Both the position numbers and the translations under genes were made by a program. Positions 23,719-33,511 of a stretch of 33,824 nucleotides of DNA are shown here, one piece after another. The stretch covers positions 1 to 33,824 of the forward strand of contig CACMRY010000007.1 in NCBI GenBank assembly GCA_902616205.1. The letters are read 5' to 3'. Below the pieces are notes generated by a model, which saw nothing but the letters and a program-made list of their open reading frames with translations, ran no database searches and was not told the origin of the DNA. Within the stretch, counting starts at the first letter, position 1. Each line of letters begins with the position of its first letter. The DNA is from an uncultured Pelagibacteraceae bacterium. GTDB lineage: Bacteria; Pseudomonadota; Alphaproteobacteria; Pelagibacterales; Pelagibacteraceae.

Positions 23719-24129
23719 ATGTCTGAAACAATAGAACAAAAATGTATTTCAAAAGGAGTAAAATTAACAGATCAAAGACGCATAATTGCAAAAGTTATGA
23801 GTGAATCTCAAGATCACCCAGATGTTGATGAGCTCTATAACAGGGTCTCAGAAATTGATTCAAAAATTAGTATAGCTACAGTCTACAGAACCGTTAAATT
23901 ATTTGAAGAGGCAGGCATAGTTGCAAAGCATGATTTCAAGGGCGGAAAAGCAAGATATGAGCAACTTAGCGAAAGTCATCATGATCATTTAATTGACATC
24001 AAAACAGGTGAAATAATCGAATTTGTTGATGATGAGATTGAGAAATTGCAAAAAAAAGTAGCTGAAAAATATGGTTATGAATTAGTTGACCACAAATTAG
24101 AACTTTACGGTATCAAGAAAAATAAATAA
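23719..24129 (+). CDS. fur: Fur-family metal-responsive repressor (Fur/Mur type)
   Basis: A 136-residue repressor. The winged-helix half includes LTDQRRIIAKVM, HPDVDELYNRV, and ISIATVYRTVKLFEEAGIV, the recognition helix. The dimer/metal half has ESHHDHLIDIKTGEIIEF. The two C-x2-C zinc pairs of classical Fur are absent (IDIKTG stands where C-x-x-C-G would be), as is common in alphaproteobacterial Fur/Mur proteins. The effector could therefore be iron or manganese; the sequence does not decide. It follows tsaB by 7 nt and its TAA overlaps the miaB ATG by 1 nt, matching the tsaB-fur-miaB order of relatives. Confidence 0.93.
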   Translation: MSETIEQKCISKGVKLTDQRRIIAKVMSESQDHPDVDELYNRVSEIDSKISIATVYRTVKLFEEAGIVAKHDFKGGKARYEQLSESHHDHLIDIKTGEIIEFVDDEIEKLQKKVAEKYGYELVDHKLELYGIKKNK

Positions 24130-25460
24130 TGCAAAAAAAAGTTTTTATCAAAACTTTTGGTTGTCAGATGAATGAATATGACTCTAATCGTATCTATGAC
24201 ACTGTTAAAAATATTGGATACATTAGAAATAAAGATCAAAACGATGTTGATTGTTATATATTAAATACTTGCCATATTCGAGATAAAGCAAAAGAGAAGG
24301 TCTACCATGAAATAGGTAGAGTTAAAAAAAGTTTCAAAGGAAAAAAAAAACCAATTGTAGTAGTTGCTGGGTGCGTTGCTCAAGCTGAGAATGAGGAAAT
24401 GCTAAAACGAGAACCTTATATAGATATAGTAATTGGCCCTCAGGCTTATCATAAAATTAATAATTTAATTTTAAATCAGTATAAAAACAAAAAAATAGAT
24501 GAAACAGATTTTGATACCGTAACAAAGTTCAATTATTTTGACGATATTAAAAATGAGAATAGTAAAATTTCAGCTTTCTTAACAATCCAAGAGGGATGTG
24601 ATAAGTTTTGTCATTTTTGTGTAGTCCCTTATACCAGAGGTCCTGAGTATTCTAGGCCTTTTGAACAAATAATCAAGGAAGCTGAGGAATTGATTAAAAA
24701 TGGTGTAAGAGAAATTACTCTATTAGGTCAGAATGTAAATGCATACTCTTACTCTGAAAAGGGCAAAGTGTACAGAATTTCTGACTTGATAAAAAAATTA
24801 GATCAGTATTCTGAATTAAAAAGACTAAGATATACAACATCCCATCCAAGAGACATGACTGATGACCTAATAGATTGTTATTCTTCAAGTAAAAAGTTAA
24901 TGCCATTTGTGCATTTACCAATTCAAAGTGGTTCAGATAAAATATTACATTTGATGAATAGAAAGCATAAAGTTGAGGATTATTTAAAAGTTTATGAAAA
25001 ATTAATAAATATTAATAATGATATTAAATTCTCCAGTGATTTTATAATTGGATATCCTGGCGAAACTGAAAATGATTTTAACGATACTCTTAAATTACTA
25101 GATAAAATAAACTTTATTAACTCTTTTTCTTTTATTTTTAGTCCAAGGCCAGGCACAACGGCTTCAAATTATGAGTTAATTGATAATGAAATTTCTAAAG
25201 AAAGATTAATTATTATTCAAAAAAAATTATTCACTAATCAAATACAAATTAATAAATCTATGGAAAAAAAATTTGTAGAAGTTTTAGTAGAAAATAAATT
25301 AAAAAATCAAAACAAATATTTTGGAAGAAATAAATATTTGTCCTCGGTTATCTTTGATGGATCAGAGCATATCATCGGAAAGTTGGTACAAGTTAAAATT
25401 GAAAACTCTAATCAGAACAGTTTATTTGGAAAATTAGATAACAAAATGGTAGCAGCTTAA
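24129..25460 (+). CDS. miaB: tRNA-2-methylthio-N6-dimethylallyladenosine synthase
   Basis: A 443-residue radical-SAM methylthiotransferase that converts i6A37 to ms2i6A37 in tRNA. The N-terminal UPF0004 domain holds the auxiliary cluster cysteines C12 (TFGCQMNEYDS), C48 (LNTCHIRDKA) and C82 (VAGCVAQAE). The radical-SAM motif is EGCDKFCHFCVVPYTRG with C157, C161 and C164. LGQNVNAY and HLPIQSGSDKIL follow, and a TRAM domain closes the protein. Length is standard. It overlaps fur by 1 nt and is followed 1 nt later by ybeZ, so it lies in a tightly coupled run. Confidence 0.98.
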   Translation: MQKKVFIKTFGCQMNEYDSNRIYDTVKNIGYIRNKDQNDVDCYILNTCHIRDKAKEKVYHEIGRVKKSFKGKKKPIVVVAGCVAQAENEEMLKREPYIDIVIGPQAYHKINNLILNQYKNKKIDETDFDTVTKFNYFDDIKNENSKISAFLTIQEGCDKFCHFCVVPYTRGPEYSRPFEQIIKEAEELIKNGVREITLLGQNVNAYSYSEKGKVYRISDLIKKLDQYSELKRLRYTTSHPRDMTDDLIDCYSSSKKLMPFVHLPIQSGSDKILHLMNRKHKVEDYLKVYEKLININNDIKFSSDFIIGYPGETENDFNDTLKLLDKINFINSFSFIFSPRPGTTASNYELIDNEISKERLIIIQKKLFTNQIQINKSMEKKFVEVLVENKLKNQNKYFGRNKYLSSVIFDGSEHIIGKLVQVKIENSNQNSLFGKLDNKMVAA

Positions 25461-25461
25461 T

Positions 25462-26475
25462 TTGAAAAATCTTAAACAAAATAATTTTAAATCAGAGCTG
25501 AAATTCGTCTATTCAGATAATAATTCATTAAGCATAATTTTCCAAGATAATGATCTGCTATTAGGCGTTGTTGGAGAATTTAATAACAACTTAAAAGAGC
25601 TAGAAAAGTTAACAAATACCAATATATATTCAAGAGGGAACTCAATTCTTATAAAAAGCGATCCAAAAAAAAATAATTTAGTAAAAAATGCTATTCAATT
25701 TTTAACTAATCAATTTATAACAAATAGAAATATAGAAAAAAAAGATATAATTTCATCAGTTAATAAATTTATGATTGAGGAAAATAATAATAATAATAAT
25801 ACGAATAAAAATATTGAATATATTATTAAGACACCAAAAAAATCTGTCATTCCTAGATCAGAAAAACAAAAAAACTATGTTAGAGCGTTAAGGGAGAGTG
25901 ATATAGTTATTTCAGCAGGACCTGCGGGCACAGGTAAAACCTTTTTAGCTGTTGCTGTTGGCCTTACTATGCTCTTGGAAAAGAAAATTGAGAGAATAAT
26001 TTTATCAAGACCTGCTGTGGAAGCAGGTGAAAGACTAGGTTTTTTACCTGGTGACATGAGAGAAAAAGTAGATCCGTACCTAAGGCCATTGTATGACTCA
26101 CTTTATGATCTTTTAGATTTTGAAAAAATACAAAAAAAAATAGAAATTGGAGACATAGAGATAGCACCTTTAGCCTTTATGAGGGGTAGAACTCTAAAAA
26201 ATTCATTTGCAATTTTGGATGAAGCTCAAAATGCAACTGATACTCAAATAAAAATGTTTTTAACTAGAATTGGAGAAAATTCAAAGATTGTAATAAATGG
26301 AGATCCATCTCAAATAGATCTTCCAAATAAAAATTCATCAGGTTTGAATAGATCAAAAAAAATATTAGGTAATTTAAGTGAAATATCAATTATAGATTTT
26401 GATCATTCGGATGTTGTCAGACACCCTTTAGTATCTAAAATAGTTAAGGCTTATTCTGATATAAATAATGATTAG
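25462..26475 (+). CDS. ybeZ: PhoH-like ATPase YbeZ
   Basis: A 337-residue P-loop ATPase acting with the endoribonuclease YbeY in RNA maturation. Residues about 15-95 form a KH-like N-terminal part (VVGEFNNNLKELEKLTNTNI). The PhoH domain starts near 125: IPRSEKQKNYVRAL, Walker A GPAGTGKT at 153-160, LSRPAVEAGERLGFLPGD, Walker B FAILDEAQNAT and VINGDPSQIDL. The start is TTG 25462; no ATG occurs until residue 104, which is well inside the conserved length. A run of six AAT codons (Asn 108-113) lies in the linker. It overlaps ybeY by 8 nt, consistent with their joint function. Confidence 0.95.
   Translation: MKNLKQNNFKSELKFVYSDNNSLSIIFQDNDLLLGVVGEFNNNLKELEKLTNTNIYSRGNSILIKSDPKKNNLVKNAIQFLTNQFITNRNIEKKDIISSVNKFMIEENNNNNNTNKNIEYIIKTPKKSVIPRSEKQKNYVRALRESDIVISAGPAGTGKTFLAVAVGLTMLLEKKIERIILSRPAVEAGERLGFLPGDMREKVDPYLRPLYDSLYDLLDFEKIQKKIEIGDIEIAPLAFMRGRTLKNSFAILDEAQNATDTQIKMFLTRIGENSKIVINGDPSQIDLPNKNSSGLNRSKKILGNLSEISIIDFDHSDVVRHPLVSKIVKAYSDINND
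25783..25800 (+). repeat. (AAT)6 trinucleotide repeat inside ybeZ
   Basis: Six perfect in-frame AAT units coding Asn 108-113 in the linker between the KH-like part and the PhoH domain, followed by ACG AAT. Copy-number change would lengthen or shorten the linker without shifting the frame. Confidence 0.9.
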
Positions 26476-26914
26476 TGTAAATGTTCTCGTTGATCATAAG
26501 AAATGGAAAAAAAGTTTAAACAAACCACAATTATTTTTTGACAAAATCTTAAGGCGATTTCCAAAAAAATATTTTTACTCTAATAAAAAAGTAAATTTTA
26601 CTTTATTACTCTCAAATAATACAAATATTAAAAAACTAAATTATAAATTTAGAAAAAAAAATAATCATACAGATGTATTGTCATTTCCTTCGTTTATAAA
26701 AACAGATTTAAAAAAAGAATTAAAAAAAAAGGAAATTTATCTCGGAGATATAATTATCAGTTATCAATATATTTTTCCAAATAAAAAAAATTTTATTTTA
26801 GAAATGACTTTTATCCATGGATTTTTGCATCTTCTAGGTTTTGATCATAAAAGAATAAAAGATTTCAAAATAATGAATAAAGAAGAAAATAAAATATTAA
26901 ACTCAATAAGTTAA
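26468..26914 (+). CDS. ybeY: Endoribonuclease YbeY (rRNA maturation factor)
   Basis: A 148-residue single-domain metalloendoribonuclease needed for 16S rRNA 3' maturation and late 30S quality control. The zinc motif is FIHGFLHLLGFDH, giving ligands H117, H121 and H127. LNYKFRKKNNHTDVLSFP matches the usual LN-x2-FR-x2-D-x-TDVLSFP, and YLGDIIIS matches LGDI-x-I. Length is typical for the family. It overlaps the end of ybeZ by 8 nt and precedes lnt by 4 nt. The CorC-type gene usually found between ybeY and lnt in relatives is missing. Confidence 0.96.
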   Translation: MISVNVLVDHKKWKKSLNKPQLFFDKILRRFPKKYFYSNKKVNFTLLLSNNTNIKKLNYKFRKKNNHTDVLSFPSFIKTDLKKELKKKEIYLGDIIISYQYIFPNKKNFILEMTFIHGFLHLLGFDHKRIKDFKIMNKEENKILNSIS

Positions 26915-26918
26915 ACTT

Positions 26919-28466
26919 TTGACAAAATCTGATAAACTAAATTTTTTAATTTTATTTTTACTTGGTGGCGTTTCATCATTTAGTTTACCTCCATATAATT
27001 TTTTTTTTATAAATTTTATATCCTTTACATTTTTATTTTTATTTTTAGTTGAAGCTAAAAATTCAAATAAATCCAAATTAATTTTTTTTCTTTATGGATG
27101 GTTTTTTGGGTTTGGATATTTTATTTGCAGTTTATATTGGATATCAATTTCTCTTACATTTGATAATAATTTTAAATTTTTAATACCGATATCAATTATT
27201 TGTATTCCAGCATTCATCTCAATTTTTTTTGGTATTGCAACCTTGATAACAAAATTTTTTCTAAGTCAAAAAAAAATTATTTCTTCAGTTCTTATATTTT
27301 CACTTGTTTTAAGTATTATTGAATATTTTCGTGGAATTGTACTTTCTGGTTTCCCATGGAACTTAATAGCTTATAGTTTTTCAAATCAAATAGAGTTCAT
27401 TCAAATCAATTCTTTAGTAGGAATTAATGGATTTAATCTGTTATGTATTACTTTATTCACAATCCCAGCTATATGGTTCATCCATAAGTCAAAAAAAAAA
27501 ATTTATTGTATTCTCATCATTGGGATATTAATAATATCTAACTTGATTTACGGCTATATCAGCCTAAATAATTTGAGTACAAAAAATTATAAAAATCAAA
27601 TAAATATTGTCACTATTTCTACTAAAGTATCTTTAGAAAGATTTTACTCATCCAATGTTGATGAATATTCATTAATTCAAAATTTAGTTAATCTAAGTGA
27701 TCCAAAAAGATATTTTGGAAAAAAAACAATTTTTATCTGGCCAGAAGGTGTTTTACCCTCAACCCATATGAGTAATATTAATTCATACAAAGAAATTTTT
27801 AGTAATAATTTTGATAAAGATCATTTTGTTTTGCTAGGTTTAAATAGGAAGGTGAATTTAAAAGGTAAAACTGAGTATTTTAACTCTATTGCAGTTATTG
27901 ATAATCAATCAAATGTAATCGATTATTACGATAAGAGGAAATTGGTTCCATTTGGTGAGTTTTTGCCTTTAGAGAATGTTTTGTCTTTGATAGGTCTTAA
28001 AAGTTTAACCAATAATTATCAATCCTACACTAAAGGAAAAGATAAAAAAGCAATTTTAAACATTGAAGATATTAATTTAAAACTATTAGCTACAATTTGT
28101 TATGAAATAATTTATACAGGGTCATTCAATAATAATTTAGATTATGATTTAATAATTAATATTTCTGAGGATGGTTGGTTTGGAAATTCAATAGGGCCAT
28201 ACCAACACTATGCTCACTCCAGGTTTAGATCCATTGAGCAAGGCAAAACCCTAATAAGATCTGCAAACAATGGTATTTCTGCAATTATAAATCCAAGTGG
28301 TAAAATCAAATCATTAATAGATTTAGAGGAAACTGGTTCGATTTATACAAACGAAATAAAGCATAAATTTACATTTTTTAGTAAATTTGGAAATAAAATG
28401 TATTATGGATTAATTTTTATCTATATTTTTATATTATTTTCTATTAGAAGTTTTGATCATGAATAA
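26919..28466 (+). CDS. lnt: Apolipoprotein N-acyltransferase
   Basis: A 515-residue inner-membrane enzyme that adds the third acyl chain to the N-terminal cysteine of lipoproteins, using phospholipid as donor. About seven hydrophobic segments occupy residues 8-215, followed by a periplasmic nitrilase domain with the triad E276 ([10 protein letters not shown]), K339 ([14 protein letters not shown]) and C394 (ATICYEIIY), then [15 protein letters not shown] and a final membrane segment near 492-510. The start is TTG 26919, with no suitable ATG nearby. It serves the lipoproteins seen in this window (DUF3576 and BON-type). Its end overlaps the metK start by 8 nt. Confidence 0.95.
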   Translation: MTKSDKLNFLILFLLGGVSSFSLPPYNFFFINFISFTFLFLFLVEAKNSNKSKLIFFLYGWFFGFGYFICSLYWISISLTFDNNFKFLIPISIICIPAFISIFFGIATLITKFFLSQKKIISSVLIFSLVLSIIEYFRGIVLSGFPWNLIAYSFSNQIEFIQINSLVGINGFNLLCITLFTIPAIWFIHKSKKKIYCILIIGILIISNLIYGYISLNNLSTKNYKNQINIVTISTKVSLERFYSSNVDEYSLIQNLVNLSDPKRYFGKKTIFIWPEGVLPSTHMSNINSYKEIFSNNFDKDHFVLLGLNRKVNLKGKTEYFNSIAVIDNQSNVIDYYDKRKLVPFGEFLPLENVLSLIGLKSLTNNYQSYTKGKDKKAILNIEDINLKLLATICYEIIYTGSFNNNLDYDLIINISEDGWFGNSIGPYQHYAHSRFRSIEQGKTLIRSANNGISAIINPSGKIKSLIDLEETGSIYTNEIKHKFTFFSKFGNKMYYGLIFIYIFILFSIRSFDHE

Positions 28467-29628
28467 TCTTAAAAATTTCCTTTTTACTAGTGAATCTGTA
28501 TCAGAAGGTCACCCTGATAAAGTATCAGATAGAATTTCAGATATGGTAGTTGATAATTATTTAGCAAATGACCCTCAGTCTAGAGTAGCGTGTGAAACAC
28601 TAACAACAACTAATAAAGTTGTTTTGGCAGGTGAGGTTAGAGGTCCAGAAATCAAAAAAGATGAATTGATTTCAAAAGTCAGAGATTGCATTAAAGATAT
28701 TGGATATGATCAAGATGGTTTTTCATACAAAGAAGCTACAAAAATCGAAAGCCATTTACATTCACAATCAGCAGATATTGCAATGGGTGTTGATGCATCT
28801 GGAAATAAGGATGAAGGTGCCGGAGATCAAGGTATTATGTTTGGCTATGCATGTGATGAAACAGATGTATTAATGCCAGCTCCTATTCACTATTCACATA
28901 AAATTTTAAGATTAATGGCTGAAGATAGAAAATCAGGGAAATTAAAAAGCATTGAACCAGATTCAAAAAGTCAAATAACAATAGAGTATAAAGATGGAAA
29001 ACCCGCAGCTGTTAAATCAGTAGTAATATCAACACAACATTCTGCAGATGTAAACCAAGCTGACGTTAGAGAATTAGTTAAACCTTACATTGAAAAATCT
29101 GTACCTAAAAACCTATTATCAGATCTTAGTGAAGATGAAATTTATGTAAATCCTACTGGAAATTTTGTTATTGGTGGACCAGACGGAGATGCAGGCTTGA
29201 CTGGAAGAAAAATTATAGTTGATACTTATGGTGGTGCCGCACCTCACGGTGGTGGAGCATTCTCTGGAAAAGATCCTACAAAAGTTGATAGATCAGCAGC
29301 TTATGCTTCTAGATATTTAGCAAAAAATATAGTTGCATCAAAAATTTCCGATAGATGTTTGATACAGCTTGCGTACGCTATTGGGGTCTCCAAACCACTT
29401 TCTATTTATGTTAATCTTTTCAATAATGATGAAGAACAAAATAGACATGTTGAAAAATTAATAAGAGAAAACTTTGACTTAAGTCCTAGAGGAATTAGAG
29501 AAATGTTGAGTTTAAATAAACCTATTTATCAAAAAACCGCTGCATATGGTCATTTTGGAAGAGAGCCAGAGTCAGATGGATCATTTTCATGGGAAAAAAC
29601 AGATAAATCAAACATATTTAACAGTTAA
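28459..29628 (+). CDS. metK: S-adenosylmethionine synthetase
   Basis: A 389-residue tetrameric enzyme making SAM from methionine and ATP, and so supplying RsmI and MiaB in this window among others. Motifs: [16 protein letters not shown] with H18, [12 protein letters not shown] (methionine/ATP binding) and the P-loop-like [19 protein letters not shown], all canonical. I take ATG 28459; a TTG 6 nt earlier only adds two residues. Because the start lies inside lnt, there is no room for the SAM riboswitches known from this group upstream of other genes, so control must be through the operon or allosteric. Confidence 0.98.
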   Translation: MNNLKNFLFTSESVSEGHPDKVSDRISDMVVDNYLANDPQSRVACETLTTTNKVVLAGEVRGPEIKKDELISKVRDCIKDIGYDQDGFSYKEATKIESHLHSQSADIAMGVDASGNKDEGAGDQGIMFGYACDETDVLMPAPIHYSHKILRLMAEDRKSGKLKSIEPDSKSQITIEYKDGKPAAVKSVVISTQHSADVNQADVRELVKPYIEKSVPKNLLSDLSEDEIYVNPTGNFVIGGPDGDAGLTGRKIIVDTYGGAAPHGGGAFSGKDPTKVDRSAAYASRYLAKNIVASKISDRCLIQLAYAIGVSKPLSIYVNLFNNDEEQNRHVEKLIRENFDLSPRGIREMLSLNKPIYQKTAAYGHFGREPESDGSFSWEKTDKSNIFNS

Positions 29629-29634
29629 ATAAAG

Positions 29635-29662
29635 TTGAATATTTAAAAAAAGCCAATATATT
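29635..29662 (+). promoter_or_regulatory. Candidate sigma-70 promoter for nusA-infB-rbfA
   Basis: TTGAAT (29635-29640), 16 nt, TATATT (29657-29662). The -35 matches 4 of 6 and the -10 matches 5 of 6 consensus bases. Initiation near 29669 would give a leader of about 56 nt that contains the terminator-like hairpin at 29685-29710. Confidence 0.5.
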
Positions 29663-29684
29663 CCATTCACATTATTGAAATTTC

Positions 29685-29710
29685 AAAATGGGCCTCGGCC
29701 CATTTTTTTT
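29685..29710 (+). terminator. Intrinsic terminator/attenuator between metK and nusA
   Basis: AAAATGGGC (29685-29693), a CTCG tetraloop and GCCCATTTT (29698-29706) form a perfect 9-bp stem; the T-run continues to 29710. It lies 57 nt after metK and only 14 nt before the nusA ATG. The simple reading is termination of the metK operon. Because a promoter-like element lies upstream of it, it may instead attenuate nusA transcription. An overlapping palindrome TTGAAATTTCAA (29675-29686) could take part in alternative folding. Confidence 0.85.
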
Positions 29711-29724
29711 TGGATAAAACTAAA

Positions 29725-31278
29725 ATGTTAAACAGAAGAGCAGATAAACTTGAATTATTACGAATTGCAGAGGCAGTAGCTTTAGAAAAATCAATTGATA
29801 AAGAATTAATAATTGACTCAATGGAAAACGGTATTGCTAAAGCTGCAAAATCAAAGTTTGGCTCTGAAAATGAGATTAAAGTAGAGATAAATCGTGACAA
29901 CGGTGACATAGGAATTTTTAGAAAACTACAAATTGTTGATAGCCCAGAAAATTCAAATTTAGAGATTAGTTTAGATGATGCAATCAAACTTAATGAAAAC
30001 AATAAAGACAAGAAAGTTGGAGATGAAGTTTTACAACCTTTGCCATCATTTGATTTTGGAAGAATTGCTGCTCAAACTGCAAAACAAGTAATAAGCTTTA
30101 ATGTTAGAGAGGCAGAGAGAGAAAGACAATTTAACGATTTTATAGACAAAAAAGATTCAATATTAAGTGGAATTGTCAAAAGATTAGAATTTGGAAACAT
30201 AATTGTAGATCTAGGTAGAACTGAAGCAATTATTCAAAAAAACGAATTGATACCCAGAGAAAATGTTAAGGCAGGAGATAGAATTAAAGCTTACTGCTTA
30301 GATGTCAGAAGAGAGCCAAGAGGACAGCAGATATTTTTATCTAGAGCACACCCTAAATTTATGGAAAAATTATTTATCCAAGAAGTTCCAGAGATTTATG
30401 ATGGACTAATTGAGATAAAATCTTCCTCTAGAGATCCAGGAAGTAGAGCAAAAATTTGTGTTAAAGCAATTGATACTTCATTAGATCCCGTTGGTGCTTG
30501 CGTTGGAATGAGAGGTAGTAGAGTTCAAGCAGTTGTTAATGAACTTCAAGGTGAGAAAATTGATATTGTAAATTGGTCAGAAGATCCAGCAGTAGTAGTA
30601 GCAAATGCGTTATCACCAGCAGAGGTACAAAGAGTTAACGTTGATAATGATGCAAAGAAATTGGACGTGATCCTTACTGAAGAAAATTTAAGTAAAGCTA
30701 TAGGTAGAAGAGGTCAAAATGTTAGATTGGCAACTAAACTTCTGAACTATGAGATTAACATAATGACTGATCAGGAAGACTCAGAGAGAAGGCAAATAGA
30801 ATTTAAAGAAAAAACTGATAATTTTGTAAAAAATTTAGAATTAGATGAAACTCTTGGTCAATTACTGGTAGCTGAAGGCTTTTCAACAATTGATGATATT
30901 AAGGATAGTGAGCCTGAGGCCTTAACAAAAATTGAAGGCATAGAGGAAGATACTGCAAAAGAACTTATTGAAAGAGCAAAAGAGTTTTATCAAAAAGACC
31001 AAGAGGAAATTGCGAAAAGAGTAAAAGATTTAGGTCTAGAAAATGAACTTATTAGTCATGAAGGTTTAACGCCAGGTATGTTGGTTACATTAGGAGAACA
31101 AAATATTTTAACGTTAACTGACTTTGCAGATTTAGCATCTGACGAACTTACAGGTGGTTATGATGTGGTTAAAGGTGAGAGAGTAAAAATCAAAGGGTAT
31201 TTAGAAGATTTTGCTTTATCAAAACAAGAGGCAGATAATTTAATTATGTCTGCTCGTGATAAAGTTTATAAAGATTGA
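29725..31278 (+). CDS. nusA: Transcription termination/antitermination factor NusA
   Basis: A 517-residue RNA-polymerase-binding factor that modulates pausing, termination and antitermination. It begins MLNRRADKLELLRIAEAVALEKSIDK, the conserved N-terminal polymerase-binding domain (key part LRIAEAVALEKSI). An S1 domain follows (about 130-195; GIVKRLEFGNIIVDLGRTEAI), then KH1 and KH2 (DPVGACVGMRGSRVQAVVNEL and LSKAIGRRGQNVRLA as their GxxG loops), and C-terminal acidic HhH repeats, of which two are visible. I use ATG 29725 over TTG 29710, which lies in the terminator T-run. infB follows by 10 nt. rimP, normally just upstream, and ylxR, normally just downstream, are absent. Confidence 0.97.
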   Translation: MLNRRADKLELLRIAEAVALEKSIDKELIIDSMENGIAKAAKSKFGSENEIKVEINRDNGDIGIFRKLQIVDSPENSNLEISLDDAIKLNENNKDKKVGDEVLQPLPSFDFGRIAAQTAKQVISFNVREAERERQFNDFIDKKDSILSGIVKRLEFGNIIVDLGRTEAIIQKNELIPRENVKAGDRIKAYCLDVRREPRGQQIFLSRAHPKFMEKLFIQEVPEIYDGLIEIKSSSRDPGSRAKICVKAIDTSLDPVGACVGMRGSRVQAVVNELQGEKIDIVNWSEDPAVVVANALSPAEVQRVNVDNDAKKLDVILTEENLSKAIGRRGQNVRLATKLLNYEINIMTDQEDSERRQIEFKEKTDNFVKNLELDETLGQLLVAEGFSTIDDIKDSEPEALTKIEGIEEDTAKELIERAKEFYQKDQEEIAKRVKDLGLENELISHEGLTPGMLVTLGEQNILTLTDFADLASDELTGGYDVVKGERVKIKGYLEDFALSKQEADNLIMSARDKVYKD

Positions 31279-31288
31279 GAGATGAAAG

Positions 31289-33511
31289 ATGGAAAAGAAA
31301 AAATTAAAGTTATCGATTTCAGGAAGTTCCAAAAAAACTATAAACAGCATAGAGCAAGCTAAATCACAGTCAAAAAATACTGTTGTTATTGAAAAAAAAC
31401 CTAGATTTGGAACCAAACCAAACTACTCAAGACCAAATACATCAAATGAAAGACCCAAAGGGAGCGCACCTTTTGTTCCTAGAAATAACACTTTTTCTAA
31501 ACCAAATACTTCCCCTAGTTCAGATTTTGAAAGACGAAAGTTAGCAGAGCAAAGAGCAACAAGAAGATTAAAAGGAGAAACAACTTTAAGCAAAGATACA
31601 AAAACTGGAAAAGGAACTTCAAAAAGAAGAGAATTAAAATTAACAGTGTCTAGAGCACTTAGCGATGAGGATTTTATAGGAAAAGGAAGAAGTTTAGCAT
31701 CATTAAAAAGAGCAAAACAGAAAGAGAATAGACTTCTAAATCAAGAAGACGATAAAGACAGTTTAAAACCAGTCAAAAGAGACGTTAAAATACCAGAGGT
31801 AGTGACCATCAGAGAACTTGCAAATAGAATGGCTGAACAGTCAAGCAATATTATAAAACATTTATTAGGCATGGGAGTTACAGTAACCATTAACCATACG
31901 ATCGACTCTGATACTGCTGAATATTTAGTAAAAGAATTTGGACATAATCCAATAAGAGAAGAAAAGGCAGAGGAAATAATTGAAAAAATAAAAGAAGTTA
32001 AAGCAGAGAACTTAAAAAGTAGAGCTCCAATTGTTACAGTAATGGGACATGTGGATCATGGAAAAACGTCAGTTCTAGACGTTTTAAGAAAAGCAAATGT
32101 GGTATCAGGAGAGTTTGGTGGAATTACTCAACATATTGGTGCTTACCAAATTATACATCATTCTAATAAAATTACTTTTATAGATACACCTGGTCACGCA
32201 GCATTTACAGAAATGAGGGCAAGAGGATCGAAGTTGACAGATTTAGTAATTTTAGTTGTAGCAGCGGACGATGGAGTGAAACCTCAAACAATAGAGTCTA
32301 TAAAACATGCAAAAGCAGCAAAAGTTCCAATTGTTGTTGCAATAAATAAATGTGATTTGCCAGAGGCTGATCCACAAAAAATTAAGAATCAATTGTTAGA
32401 ATATGAATTAATTGCCGAAGACTTATCTGGAGATACTTTGATGGTTGAAATTTCAACTAAGACAAAGCAGAATTTAGATAAATTAGTTGAGAGTGTAATT
32501 TTACAAGCTGAACTTTTAGATTTAAAAACTGATTTTGAAACAGAGGCTAAAGGTATTGTTTTAGAGTCTAAAATTGATATTGGAAGAGGTCCTATTGCAA
32601 ATGTTATTGTGACTGCTGGTACTTTAAAAAAAGGAGATTTTTTTGTAAGTGGTTTAAAATGGGGAAAAGTTAGAGCAATAATTAATGACAAAGGAAAAAA
32701 TATAGAACAAGCAGAACCAGCAACACCGGTTGAAATTCTAGGTATAAATGGTGCAGCAAAAGCAGGAGACGATTTTATAGTCCTTGAAAGTGAAAAAGAG
32801 GCAAAATCACTGTGTGATGCTAGAATTCAAGAGTCTAAGGATGGCAAAAATTCATTAACTTTTGTAACCCAAGACTCTGCATTTAAAGATGCTGCATCAG
32901 AGGAATTAAACATCATTGTGAAATCTGATGTTCATGGATCGTCGGAGGCGATCAAAAATGCAATTAATCAAATAAAGCATGATGAAGTTAAACCTAAGAT
33001 TCTATTATCAGACATTGGGATGGTGACTGAAACAGATGTAACTCTAGCAAAAGCTTCAAATGCAGTTTTGATAGCATTTAATGTTAAACCAAGCAAAGAG
33101 GCAAAGAAAAGAGCTGAGCAAGAAAAAATTGTTATATCATCTTACAACATCATTTATGAGGTATTAGATTTTATAAAGAGTAAGATGTCAGGTTTATTAA
33201 CCCCCGAAGTTGATGAAAAAATAATCGGGACTGCAGAAATATTGGAAATATTCAAAGTATCAAAGGTTGGAAAAGTTGCAGGTTCCAAAGTCACAGACGG
33301 TGAAATTACACAAGACTCGAATGCAAGAGTAATTAGAGATGGAGCAATTATATTTAATGGTAAAATAGGCTCTTTATTTAGAGAAAAAAATCAAACTAAA
33401 CAGGTTTCTGCTGGTCTAGAGTGTGGAATTACCCTGAAAGATTTTGGAGATTTTCAAAAAAAAGATATCATTGAAGTTTATAATTCAACTGTAACAGAGA
33501 GAACAATTTAA
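31289..33511 (+). CDS. infB: Translation initiation factor IF-2
   Basis: A 740-residue GTPase that places initiator fMet-tRNA on the 30S subunit and joins the subunits. The N-terminal 165 residues are basic and low-complexity (Lys/Ser/Asn/Arg-rich), shorter than in E. coli (890 residues). The IF2_N-type segment (TIRELANRMAEQSSNIIKHLLGMG, key part ELANRMAEQSSNIIKHL) precedes the GTPase: G1 GHVDHGKT at 253-260, G2 GGITQHIGAY, G3 DTPGHAAFT, G4 NKCD. Domains II to IV complete the protein. Start ATG 31289 follows nusA by 10 nt with GAGAGA as a weak ribosome site; an ATG 7 nt earlier is out of frame. Its TAA overlaps the rbfA ATG by 1 nt. Confidence 0.98.
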   Translation: MEKKKLKLSISGSSKKTINSIEQAKSQSKNTVVIEKKPRFGTKPNYSRPNTSNERPKGSAPFVPRNNTFSKPNTSPSSDFERRKLAEQRATRRLKGETTLSKDTKTGKGTSKRRELKLTVSRALSDEDFIGKGRSLASLKRAKQKENRLLNQEDDKDSLKPVKRDVKIPEVVTIRELANRMAEQSSNIIKHLLGMGVTVTINHTIDSDTAEYLVKEFGHNPIREEKAEEIIEKIKEVKAENLKSRAPIVTVMGHVDHGKTSVLDVLRKANVVSGEFGGITQHIGAYQIIHHSNKITFIDTPGHAAFTEMRARGSKLTDLVILVVAADDGVKPQTIESIKHAKAAKVPIVVAINKCDLPEADPQKIKNQLLEYELIAEDLSGDTLMVEISTKTKQNLDKLVESVILQAELLDLKTDFETEAKGIVLESKIDIGRGPIANVIVTAGTLKKGDFFVSGLKWGKVRAIINDKGKNIEQAEPATPVEILGINGAAKAGDDFIVLESEKEAKSLCDARIQESKDGKNSLTFVTQDSAFKDAASEELNIIVKSDVHGSSEAIKNAINQIKHDEVKPKILLSDIGMVTETDVTLAKASNAVLIAFNVKPSKEAKKRAEQEKIVISSYNIIYEVLDFIKSKMSGLLTPEVDEKIIGTAEILEIFKVSKVGKVAGSKVTDGEITQDSNARVIRDGAIIFNGKIGSLFREKNQTKQVSAGLECGITLKDFGDFQKKDIIEVYNSTVTERTI

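Noticed and set aside
28300..28458. SAM riboswitch ahead of metK
   Set aside because: The metK start lies within lnt coding sequence and no conserved aptamer-like GC-rich stems are visible there.
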